DNA of 29,886 nt from CAVALG01 sp963630555 (GCA_963630555.1 CAVGND010000019.1:1-29886), one strand, 5' to 3'. Counted from the first letter of the stretch, positions 8,267-14,949 are shown. Notes: generated by a model from the letters alone, not told the origin. Numbers and translations are program-made.

Positions 8267-10238
8267 TTGCCGAAAGTTTTATAAAAGTTTAATTATATGC
8301 CTTTTTTCTGTTGCAATAATATTGAATATCGGTTTACCGGTGTATGCGGCTGTTTATACAGTACCAAGTGACAGCGGTGAGGCGGACACCGTTTATGTTG
8401 CAGGAAATCCTAATGCATATCCGCTTGAATATTACAGTAAGGAAGATAAAACTTTTTGCGGTGTTTTCCCCGATATGCTGAAGGTCGTATCCGAAAAAAC
8501 GGGCATTTCATTTACCTATATTTCAGCTTCTTCCAAAAATCGGCAGAAAGAACTTTCACGCAACAATCAGGTCGAATTGTTGACAGTACTCTCCGATAAA
8601 CAGGGCGAATGCAAAGTGGATGAACTGTTGCCGGTTTTAGAATTTTATTCCAAAGGAGAAAATACAACTTATTGCATAGGCTTTACCGAAATTACCTCTC
8701 CCGAACTTATCGGGAAAATAAAAAATGCCTTTTCGGAAATATCCGAAGAGGAAAAAATGGGGTTTTTACTCGCCAATTCAAATAATAATCCTGATGTGAA
8801 TAACAAGAACCGTGTAATAAAAATAACCGCGTTTTCATCAGCCGCTGTTTTCATTGTAATTTGCAGCATTATTATCGTAATTGCAGTCAAAAGAAAAAAC
8901 CGCAGCAATCAAGATTCGATGATTGACGAATTGACGGGTATAGGCAATGCGGAATATTATAATTATGCCTTTGAACAGTTGCTGACCCGTCAATCAAAAA
9001 ATCTTTATGCCGTTTTTTATTTGGCATGTGAAGTTGAAAAAATAAGCGGTGAATATGGGGAAAATTCAATTGAAGAAATCGAGTGCTACGCTGCTGCACA
9101 CTTAAATTCAAAAATTGCCTCCGCCGAATACTTGGCAAGGATAAATGACGGAGTTTTTGTAATGCTTATTCAGGCACCTACAGAAAAAGAATGTGAAAAC
9201 AAAGTGTTCGAGGTTGTTGACAACTTAAACCTATATTTGCAGAAATTTTATCCAAATATGGCAAATGCTTTCAGAGCAGGAGTATCAAGACTTTGTGAAC
9301 ATCCCGATTGCAATGCCGAAACAGCATTTTATAATGCAAAGCAGGGTTATTTTGCAGCTCTAAGGAGCAATACTTCTGCAGTGATAACCTGTGAAAACCA
9401 CTTGACACAGAGCAGAAGACAGGAAAAATTGCGAAAAGATGTTGCCAAAGCGGTTACCGACGGTGAATTTCGTGTGTATTTGCAGTTTATCAATGAAAAT
9501 AAATCCGGAAAAATTTGCGGTGCGGAGGCTTTGTCACGTTGGCAAAACAAAGAATACGGTATATTACGTCCACACGAATACATTGACATTTTGAAAGAAA
9601 CCGGACAAATAATATCACACGATTACAAAATGTTTTCTGCCGTATGCCGACAACTTGAGGCTTGGTGTACCGAACCGTATAATCGACTTTTTTTAACCTG
9701 CAATTTCACAAGGGATTCGCTCAGTCAAAATGATTTTTTTGACCGCATATCCGAAATTTCATCCGCTTATAAATTTGATCGTAGCCGACTCGTCCTTGAA
9801 ATTACCGAAGATTCAATTGCTGAAAATTCAAAGGCGGTTTCGGAAAATATAAGCAAATGCCGCAGAGCGGGCTTTAAAATAGCGATTGACGATATGGGAA
9901 CGGGATTTTCGTCTTTTGCCGACTTATATGATAATGAAATTGATTTAGTAAAAATCGATGGGGAATTTATTGCCTCTTGCACATCTGAAAGGCGGCAAAC
10001 TATGCTTTCAAATATAATAACACTTGTGCATGAGTCCGGCGCAAAGATTCTTTTTGAGGAAGTTGAAAATTTGGAACAAGCAGATTTTCTCGACAAAATA
10101 AATTGTGATATGATGCAGGGGTTTTATTTTTCAAAGATCCTCCCACTGGTTGAATGTGAAAAATTTCTTAAAAATGAAAATATCACAGAAGGAAAAATTT
10201 TTAAAACTAACACAGAAAATGTTTGCAGAGTATATTAA
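8259..10238 (+). CDS. Membrane c-di-GMP phosphodiesterase (sensor, degenerate GGDEF, EAL)
   Basis: A 659-residue protein with a signal peptide (about 8-31), an external domain resembling a shortened SBP_bac_3 solute-binding fold (about 40-185), one membrane helix (about 190-212), a GGDEF-like domain (about 222-375) and an EAL domain (about 395-650). The GGDEF motif is replaced by NDGVF (296-300), so cyclase activity is unlikely. The EAL side keeps GAEALSRW with Glu423, LEITE, Asp544-Asp545 in IDDMGTGFSS, Lys565 in VKIDGEF and Glu600, which predicts an active phosphodiesterase. As the last gene of an operon induced by c-di-GMP, it would degrade the inducer and close a negative feedback loop, perhaps tuned by an extracellular small molecule. 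The usual AEGVE motif reads FEEVE here. Confidence 0.88.
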   Translation: MNNCRKFYKSLIICLFSVAIILNIGLPVYAAVYTVPSDSGEADTVYVAGNPNAYPLEYYSKEDKTFCGVFPDMLKVVSEKTGISFTYISASSKNRQKELSRNNQVELLTVLSDKQGECKVDELLPVLEFYSKGENTTYCIGFTEITSPELIGKIKNAFSEISEEEKMGFLLANSNNNPDVNNKNRVIKITAFSSAAVFIVICSIIIVIAVKRKNRSNQDSMIDELTGIGNAEYYNYAFEQLLTRQSKNLYAVFYLACEVEKISGEYGENSIEEIECYAAAHLNSKIASAEYLARINDGVFVMLIQAPTEKECENKVFEVVDNLNLYLQKFYPNMANAFRAGVSRLCEHPDCNAETAFYNAKQGYFAALRSNTSAVITCENHLTQSRRQEKLRKDVAKAVTDGEFRVYLQFINENKSGKICGAEALSRWQNKEYGILRPHEYIDILKETGQIISHDYKMFSAVCRQLEAWCTEPYNRLFLTCNFTRDSLSQNDFFDRISEISSAYKFDRSRLVLEITEDSIAENSKAVSENISKCRRAGFKIAIDDMGTGFSSFADLYDNEIDLVKIDGEFIASCTSERRQTMLSNIITLVHESGAKILFEEVENLEQADFLDKINCDMMQGFYFSKILPLVECEKFLKNENITEGKIFKTNTENVCRVY

Positions 10239-10359
10239 AGACAGATTTTTGCACAATCACTTTCAACAAAGAATTATTCCGCCTGTTTGTCCTTAAGGAC
10301 TTGATAAGCAACCGCCACTCAAATTCCGATAACTCCAAAAATCTTTTTTGTTCTTTCAT
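10207..10359 (-). CDS. Small hypothetical ORF, possibly a decayed mobile-element protein
   Basis: A 50-residue ORF on the minus strand with an AGAGGA site just before its ATG. Its start, including the segment LELSEFEWRLLIKSL, recalls short proteins that I associate with integrative elements of gut Bacillota, which normally continue with an RxxLI..GRYTDAVDE segment. Here the C-terminal part reads differently (RRNNSLLKVIVQ), suggesting a frameshift or truncation. It overlaps the 3' end of the EAL gene by 32 bp in convergent orientation. An inverted repeat lies directly upstream. Family assignment is from memory and weak. Confidence 0.4.
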   Translation of the reverse strand: MKEQKRFLELSEFEWRLLIKSLRTNRRNNSLLKVIVQKSVFNILCKHFLC

Positions 10360-10363
10360 AGCA

Positions 10364-10405
10364 AAATCCTCTTTTGCAAGTACATTGTACCGCAAAAGAG
10401 GATTT
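10364..10405. repeat. 14-bp perfect inverted repeat with nested palindrome
   Basis: AAATCCTCTTTTGC (10364-10377) is repeated inverted at 10392-10405. The 14-nt spacer contains the odd-length palindrome GTACATTGTAC (10380-10390). One arm holds the ribosome-binding site of the minus-strand small ORF. It lies between that ORF and the recombinase fragment and may be a regulatory hairpin or the relic of an element end. Confidence 0.7.
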
Positions 10406-10431
10406 CTTGAAAATGTGTGGTTTTGGTGAAT

Positions 10432-10581
10432 ATGATTGTACTCTTTTTTCCGGGGGTGAAGGATATTGCCAAACTTGCGGATATTCTCGGTCATTCAAGC
10501 ATAAATACCACAAGAATTTATATAATTTCGACAGGCACAGAACACCGCCACCGTGTAGAAAATATGCATTTGATTTTATAA
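10432..10581 (+). pseudogene. Tyrosine recombinase (integrase) C-terminal fragment
   Basis: An open frame from ATG 10432 to TAA 10581 encodes 49 residues that carry the C-terminal hallmark of phage-type integrases: KDIAKLADILGHSSINTTRI, where the LGHSSINTTRIY block holds the conserved box II histidine and Tyr, followed by STGTEHRHRVENMHLIL. The N-terminal and core domains, including the catalytic Arg and box I, are absent. A normal integrase is about 300-400 residues, so this is a remnant. It marks a former integrative element at the left edge of the decayed island. A longer ORF in another frame overlaps it but has no recognisable content. Confidence 0.85.
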
Positions 10582-10599
10582 AAAACAGACCTAAAAAAC

Positions 10600-10615
10600 A
10601 CCGCCCGAAGGCGGT
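10600..10615 (-). terminator. Small GC-rich hairpin
   Basis: ACCGCC and GGCGGT enclose a 4-nt loop. Read on the minus strand the stem is followed by a T-rich GTTTTTTAG, so it could end minus-strand transcription toward the small ORF. It lies just after the recombinase fragment stop and no gene is obvious on its other side. Confidence 0.45.
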
Positions 10616-10981
10616 AAAATTACATAATAGGCATTATGTTGTATTTGTACTTGCTCTAATGGTGGTTGTGTATTATGTAGTTAAAAAGCGGGCTCAAAAA
10701 CCGGGCATTTTCTTAAATTTAAAAAAACACTTGGAAAAGGCTTTCCCGTCATAAACTATTTAATAATCATTCGCTACATTTCGACTTTAAATGTCAAAAA
10801 TTGTTGACATTTTTATGTTTTGTAGTATACTTTTAGATGATAAGTAATTTTGTGTGCGAGGCTCATAAATTAAAATACAATATAATGCCGATTATGTTGT
10901 AAAATGAGGCTTAAGATTGGCTCTAGTTTACGTAATCAGGTATGGAGTCGACAATAAGGCGAATGTTGACAATATACAATT
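10616..10981. other. Gene-poor spacer of the decayed island
   Basis: No convincing gene is seen here apart from the promoter and operator annotated within it. After the promoter there are about 150 bp in which the 5' part of the expected BREX operon (brxA, brxB and most of brxC) is missing. Short in-frame traces such as NVDNIQF directly before 10982 suggest that the brxC remnant may extend slightly upstream with frameshifts. Confidence 0.5.
10789..10831 (+). promoter_or_regulatory. Promoter overlapped by a palindromic operator
   Basis: A -35 box TTGACA (10804-10809) and -10 box TATACT (10826-10831) are 16 bp apart. The -35 is the right arm of a perfect 9-bp inverted repeat, AAATGTCAA (10789-10797) and TTGACATTT (10804-10812), with a 6-bp spacer. 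Dimeric repressors bind such sites. In BREX loci the WYL regulator BrxR binds inverted repeats over the operon promoter, and a WYL remnant lies 2 kb downstream, so this may be the former BREX operator. That link is inferred. Confidence 0.7.
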
Positions 10982-11379
10982 TTGATAATTGATGATATTT
11001 GTGCGAATAAAATCAATATGAGAAATCAGGTTCGGAGTTCTCTCGGCAGACTGCTGCCTCAAAATTATATCGCCCGCAGCGGCGACACATATGCCTTCCT
11101 CACTGATGACGAACAGGGTATGCGAAAATTCAAACAGCAAATATTCATCGGCAATATCTTAAAATGTTGGCAACGGCGATGGTTCCCGGAGCAGGCACTG
11201 TCACTGTAAACCGTGCCGGAGTTTGCTTTGTTGCAAGGATTGAAAGCGAAAAGGATATTGATAATTATCTTGCCGAGGTCAGAGAAAAACTCATTGAAAA
11301 ATTAAGCGGACACGATGTAACTCATTTGATTAAAAAAACAAAACTTATCGAAAGGATGTTTGTTTTATGGCGGAAATAA
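10982..11379 (+). pseudogene. brxC: Probable brxC C-terminal remnant (BREX ATPase)
   Basis: Two fragments in different frames. The first (10982 to about 11125) reads DDICANKINMRNQVRSSLGRLL, then QNYIARSGDTYAFLTDDEQ, a winged-helix-like segment that resembles the YxFLTxEEQ region of BREX BrxC. The second (about 11130-11379) reads ATAMVPGAGTVTVNRAGVCF, then ESEKDIDNYLAEVREKLIEK, resembling the C-terminal end of the same large P-loop protein. A full-length BrxC has well over 1000 residues, so most of it is deleted, including the Walker motifs. The fragments lie just after the operator-bearing promoter, and a brxL fragment follows at 14360. The identification rests on recalled family motifs and the brxL context, not on a search. 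Confidence 0.5.
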
Positions 11380-12587
11380 GATGCCCAAAATGTAAAGAAG
11401 TTTTTCAGGTGAATGATTCGGATTATGCTCAGATAGTAACGCAGATTCGTGACAGTGAATTCGAAAAAGAGTTAAAAAGGCGTGAAGAGCAACTGGAGAG
11501 TTCCAGAGAAAAAGACTTGGAAATGGCTCGCCTTAAAGAAGAACAAAAGCAGGAAAAAGAACTTGCCGAAAAAAACGCCGAAATTTCGGATAAAGAAAAA
11601 GAAATTACTGAATTAAAGGCAAAACTGGCGTCTGCCGAAAAGGATAGAGAACTTGCGATTGTTCAGGCAATAAGCAGTAAGGATAAAGAACTCAACGAAA
11701 AAACGAATAAAATATTTTCTCTTGAAAGTACAATAGAAAGCGAAAAAATCCAGAACGAATTGAAAATAAGTTCGTTAAAAGAAAATTATGAAACCAAAAT
11801 AAAAGACAAAGACGAGCAAATTGAATATTATAAGGATTTCAAAGCACGCCAATCAACCAAAATGATTGGCGAAAGCCTTGAGCAGCATTGCTTTAATCAG
11901 TTCAATTCTCTGAGAATGACCGCATTTCCCGGTGCTTATTTTGAAAAGGACAACGATGCCAGAAGCGGAAGTAAGGGCGATTTCATTTTTAGGGATTATG
12001 CTGACGGAATCGAATATATTTCCATTATGTTTGAAATGAAGAACGAGGCCGACGAAACAAAAACCAAACATAAAAACGAGGATTTCTTTAAAGAACTTGA
12101 CAAAGACCGCAATGAGAAAAAATGCGAATATGCCGTCCTTGTTTCTATGTTGGAAAGCGACAGCGACCTTTATAATAACGGAATTGTCGATGTTTCTTAT
12201 AAATATCCGAAAATGTATGTGATTCGTCCGCAGTTTTTCATACCGTTGATTACGTTACTTAAGAACGCGGCTATGAACTCTTTGCAATATCAAAAGGAAC
12301 TCGCGCTGGTGAGAAATCAACAGGTTGATTTGTTAAATTTCGAATCAAATTTAAATACTTTTAAAGATGAATTTTCAAAAAATTTCAAAAATGCAAGCGA
12401 CAGATTTACCGATGCAATTAACGGTATTGATAAAACAATAGACCAATTGGAGAAAATCAAAAAAGCACTCACCACATCAGAAAAACATCTTATTGCCGCA
12501 AACAACAAGGTTGATGATGTCAGCATCAAAAAACTCACCAAAAACGCGCCGTCCGTTAAAGAGATGTTCGAGAAATTAAAAGATTAA
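11367..12587 (+). CDS. DUF2130 protein, coiled coil plus putative PD-(D/E)XK nuclease domain
   Basis: A 406-residue intact gene with a GAAAGGATG ribosome-binding site. A single CPKC knuckle (Cys6, Cys9) at the N-terminus is followed by a charged coiled coil (about 25-160) and the DUF2130 domain (about 165-330), then a C-terminal helical region. The domain carries GD (Asp205), then FEMKNE with Glu223 and Lys225. This D-x17-E-x-K spacing fits a PD-(D/E)XK nuclease core, as in the RmuC-like and restriction families. Its function is not established; a role in DNA processing is plausible. It overlaps the brxC remnant end by 13 bp. It is the only long, undamaged gene inside the decayed island, so it may still be under selection. 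Confidence 0.85.
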   Translation: MAEIRCPKCKEVFQVNDSDYAQIVTQIRDSEFEKELKRREEQLESSREKDLEMARLKEEQKQEKELAEKNAEISDKEKEITELKAKLASAEKDRELAIVQAISSKDKELNEKTNKIFSLESTIESEKIQNELKISSLKENYETKIKDKDEQIEYYKDFKARQSTKMIGESLEQHCFNQFNSLRMTAFPGAYFEKDNDARSGSKGDFIFRDYADGIEYISIMFEMKNEADETKTKHKNEDFFKELDKDRNEKKCEYAVLVSMLESDSDLYNNGIVDVSYKYPKMYVIRPQFFIPLITLLKNAAMNSLQYQKELALVRNQQVDLLNFESNLNTFKDEFSKNFKNASDRFTDAINGIDKTIDQLEKIKKALTTSEKHLIAANNKVDDVSIKKLTKNAPSVKEMFEKLKD

Positions 12588-12610
12588 ATTTTGCACCCGA
12601 AAATGGGCGC

Positions 12611-12883
12611 TCACATTCAAAGAGGTATGCAGAAGATAGGTATGACTGTATTAGAATTATTATTCAAGTATTGAAAAAATTAGGTGGCAAAGCACCGTAT
12701 TCAGAGATTTATCAGTAATATGAATATATTGCCGAATGCAAACTCACTCCGGGCCAAAAAGCAGGTATTAGAAAATGTATTGAAACGCATTCATCCGATA
12801 GTGAAAATTTCACGGGGAATGACATTTTCTATTCTGCGGAAGGCAAAGGCAAGGGCGTTTGGGGATTAAGGAAATTGGATTAG
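12611..12883 (+). pseudogene. Restriction-type winged-helix domain remnant with one stop codon
   Basis: Frame 2 reads about 90 codons resembling the helix-turn-helix domain attached to HNH and other restriction endonucleases: DCIRIIIQVLKKLGGKAPYS, then EIYQ, a TAA stop at about 12716, and then YEYIAECKLTPGQKAGIRKC, IETHSSDSENFTGNDIFYS and GKGKGVWGLRKLD. The LTPGQKAGIRKCIE and SSDS blocks and the GKGVWGLR ending are typical. The stop replaces what is usually a Glu codon, so a single GAA to TAA change would explain it. No nuclease domain adjoins it. The overlapping ORF in another frame (12684-12869) has no recognisable content and is not called. Confidence 0.72.
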
Positions 12884-12894
12884 GGGTTGAGTCT

Positions 12895-13466
12895 ATGGAC
12901 AGAGAATTAAAATTAAGGCCGCTATATCTTGCGAAAATTATATATGACTGCACCGATGAAAACCATTTTTTACCACATCGCAACTAATCGATAAACTTGA
13001 CACGGATTACGGCATTTCGGCTCACCGCACCACGATTGCCGACGATATAGAAGTGCTGAGGCAGTTCGGTATGGATATACAAATTACAAAATCTTCGCAA
13101 AACAAATATAATCTTATAAGCCGTGAGTTTGACGACGCCGAACTTAAAACCTTGATTGACGCCGTGGAAACCGCAAGGTTTATCAGCAAAAGCAAAAGTA
13201 AAATTCTGGCTGATAAACTGGCAAATCTGGCAGGCAAAAACAAGGCGATGGATTTAAAACGAAACATCTCGATTGAACGAAGGATAAAAGCCGGAAACGA
13301 AATGGCGTTTATAGTTTCCGATACCGTAAATGAAGCGATAAACAAGCACAAGAAAATTTCGTTTTATTATTTTGAATATACCGTAAACAAGGAAAAGCAT
13401 CTGCGTAACGGCGGCTGCAAATATGTTGTAAGCCCATATAAATTAGTCTGGAACGCTGAATTTTAA
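12895..13466 (+). pseudogene. WYL-family transcriptional regulator, frameshifted and truncated
   Basis: From ATG 12895 the frame reads MDRELKLRPLYLAKIIYDCT and DENHF, then breaks near 12973. Loss of one base would restore TTSQLIDKLDTDYGISAHRT, the HTH of WYL regulators, followed by IEVLRQFGMDI, a linker helix region and the start of the WYL domain (INKHKKISFYYFEY, YVVSPYKLVWNAEF). The frame then stops, about 100 residues short of a normal WYL protein, directly before a terminator. So there are two lesions: a frameshift and a C-terminal deletion. WYL proteins of this layout (BrxR, CapW) repress phage-defence operons and bind inverted repeats, which fits the brxC and brxL fragments and the operator at 10789. 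It is almost certainly non-functional. Confidence 0.82.
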
Positions 13467-13467
13467 T

Positions 13468-13502
13468 CAAGGTGTCGAATCTAACCGACACCTTGCCTTT
13501 TT
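13468..13502 (+). terminator. Intrinsic terminator after the WYL remnant
   Basis: CAAGGTGTCG and CGACACCTTG form a 10-bp perfect stem with an 8-nt loop, followed after CC by five T. It begins one base after the truncated WYL stop. Confidence 0.85.
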
Positions 13503-13571
13503 ATGGTGGAAGTCTGCTGCTTAATAGTTTATTATAATGTAAAAATTAAATTTCAGAAAGGGTGTTTTGTT

Positions 13572-13784
13572 ATGTTTGAACCTTGGCAATTAGCCGCAAT
13601 TGACGAAGCGGGATATAACGGAATCAGAGATGAGCATATTGAAAAAGTTGCAAATTCGCTTTCGGCGGCAGGCGTTACCGAATTAGACAGAGAGGCATTT
13701 GAAAATCACTGCCGCAAATGCGGAATCGACCCTGATAATTTTACTCAGTCGGATTTGGACCGTTTGGAGGAAATGCTTAATTAA
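13572..13784 (+). CDS. Small acidic protein of unknown function
   Basis: A 70-residue protein starting at ATG 13572 with an AGAAAGGGTG site; the in-frame upstream start at 13503 lies in the terminator tail and is unlikely. It begins MFEPWQLAAIDEAGYNGI and ends DLDRLEEMLN. It is strongly acidic, mostly helical and has two cysteines in HCRKCGID. No membrane segment or catalytic motif is visible. It looks intact, with its own ribosome-binding site, among damaged neighbours. I do not recognise a named family. Small acidic proteins in defence islands can be regulators, antitoxins or DNA mimics, but nothing here proves any of these. Confidence 0.7.
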   Translation: MFEPWQLAAIDEAGYNGIRDEHIEKVANSLSAAGVTELDREAFENHCRKCGIDPDNFTQSDLDRLEEMLN

Positions 13785-13804
13785 AAATTTGAGGAGGAAT
13801 TAGC

Positions 13805-14171
13805 GTGAAAGAAATATTTATCCCGTCCAAATAAAGGCATAACCAAAAAGCCCTGCAACAAAACATTTTTTTGCAAGGCGGCACACAGATACTTTGCATT
13901 TGAAAAGACCTCTCAACTTAAAAGTGTTGATTTGTCAAACACCAATATGACAGTACTCGGGGTAAATGCGTTTCGTAATGCCACAAGTTTAAAAGAGATA
14001 ATTCTTCCAGACAGCCTGGAAGAAATACACGAAGATGCATTGGCTAACACGGCAGTTTCTGAAATTGCGGTGCCGAAAAGCATTAAGTATATTAATACGG
14101 AAATATATCAAACTTGTAAAGTTCGCCGCATCAACGGAAGCCCTGCTGATAAAAAACCACAGAGAATTTAG
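13805..14171 (+). pseudogene. BspA-like leucine-rich-repeat protein remnant
   Basis: A GTG at 13805 with a strong GAGGAGGAATT site starts VKEIFIPSK and stops at once. A shift of one frame then reads an LRR_5 (BspA-type) protein: FAFEKTSQLKSVDLSNTNM, VNAFRNATSLKEIILPDSL, ALANTAVSEIAVPKSIKYI, ending at TAG 14171. Repeats of about 23 residues with the LxxIxLPxS pattern are clear. Family members are usually several hundred residues and often exported; here there are about 110 readable codons with no signal peptide. It is probably a frameshifted internal fragment. The part from 13932 could still be translated, but no ribosome-binding site is visible there. Confidence 0.65.
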
Positions 14172-14255
14172 AACCCCAAAAGAAACCGCACATTATAGAT
14201 TGTATTGATTGAATCAACAACCGAAGTTGGGGATAAAATGAATATTAAAAAGTTT

Positions 14256-14279
14256 GGCGGAGCGGTTTTCCGCTCCGCC
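14256..14279. other. 10-bp perfect GC-rich hairpin
   Basis: GGCGGAGCGG and CCGCTCCGCC flank a TTTT loop. There is no T-run on the plus side; on the minus side AAACTTTTT follows. It may end the upstream transcript or insulate the brxL promoter that begins 9 bp later. Confidence 0.6.
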
Positions 14280-14287
14280 GCCGGAAT

Positions 14288-14316
14288 ATTACAAAAGAAA
14301 AATTCTTTGATATAAT
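14288..14316 (+). promoter_or_regulatory. Promoter of the brxL fragment
   Basis: ATTACA (14288-14293) and a perfect TATAAT (14311-14316) are 17 bp apart, 44 bp before the brxL ATG. A 13-bp palindrome, TTGATTGAATCAA, lies about 70 bp upstream of the -35 box and could be an operator. Confidence 0.6.
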
Positions 14317-14359
14317 GTTTGGCAATGATTTTGATTTTTAACTTTCGGGAGGCAGAATA

Positions 14360-14626
14360 ATGACTGAATTTGACGAAAAAATTCTTGAAAATTCCCCCGC
14401 AAGGTCGTAAGAAAAGACCTGACTTCCTTGATGAAAAAGGGTGCCAATGTCCCCCGCATATGTTCTTGAGTATTTGCTCGGAATGTATTGTGCTACCGAT
14501 GACGAGGAAACAATTCAGGTAGGTCTTGCGAAAATCAAAAAAATACTCACCGAAAACTATGTCCGCCCCGACCAAAGCGAATATGTGAAATCAAAAATCA
14601 AAGAAAACGGACAGTGTTTTTCTTAA
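14360..14626 (+). pseudogene. brxL: brxL N-terminal fragment (BREX Lon-like protein), two frameshifts
   Basis: A GGGAGG site and ATG at 14360 start MTEFDEKILEN. After one frame change the sequence reads KVVRKDLTSLMKKGANVP, and after a second AYVLEYLLGMYCATDDEETI, QVGLAKIKKILTENYVRPDQ and SEYVKSKIKENGQ. This is the conserved start of BREX BrxL, the Lon-protease-like AAA+ protein of type I BREX phage defence. Both breaks fall at CCCCC runs (near 14393 and 14450). Coding similarity ends after about 87 of a usual 650-700 residues, so the AAA+ and protease domains are gone. It is the strongest evidence that the island was once a BREX locus. Confidence 0.85.
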
Positions 14627-14746
14627 AGTGAAATCTACATACGGCGGAATTTAGTCTGGAAAATTACCTTCTCAGGCTTTTTCGGCATGCTCTTTTTTAG
14701 TTTCCTTCCCTACTTTTAGCCTTGTTTTTGTTTCTTTTTCCCATTT

Positions 14747-14821
14747 CCCACACTAAATTTCATTGTTTTCCCATACTTATTTCCACCGCTTTCCTACTGT
14801 GGAATTTACTTTGGGAATTCA
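14747..14821. repeat. 75-bp direct repeat, copy 2
   Basis: It matches 1-75 with three mismatches in the same orientation, offset by 14746 bp. Its ends form an imperfect inverted repeat (14747-14762 against 14800-14815, 13 of 16 matching). It separates the decayed island from the MarR operon, and sequence to the right looks more GC-rich. The 120 bp between the brxL fragment and this copy hold no gene; they are pyrimidine-rich on the plus strand. Confidence 0.85.
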
Positions 14822-14906
14822 TGTTACGGAAAATAAAAAATGAAAACATATGAAAAGTGCTGCAAATTACCGCCGCAACCGTAATCAATTTTATGTTTTT
14901 TTCGGG

Positions 14907-14949
14907 TTGACAATTAAAATTTACGGTGTTAAAATAGTTCGTGCACGAA
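14907..14949 (+). promoter_or_regulatory. MarR-operon promoter with palindromic operator
   Basis: TTGACA (14907-14912) and TAAAAT (14930-14935) are 17 bp apart. The perfect 12-bp palindrome TTCGTGCACGAA (14938-14949) starts two bases after the -10 box and covers the expected transcription start. This is a typical place and size for autorepression by a MarR dimer, and the first gene downstream encodes one. Confidence 0.82.

Noticed and set aside
10374..10754. A 126-codon plus-strand ORF
   Set aside because: Its product has no recognisable pattern, and the real coding trace (a recombinase end) lies in another frame of the same stretch.
14388..14455. Phase-variable C-tracts in brxL
   Set aside because: The runs are only five bases long and the gene is truncated anyway, so switching could not restore function.
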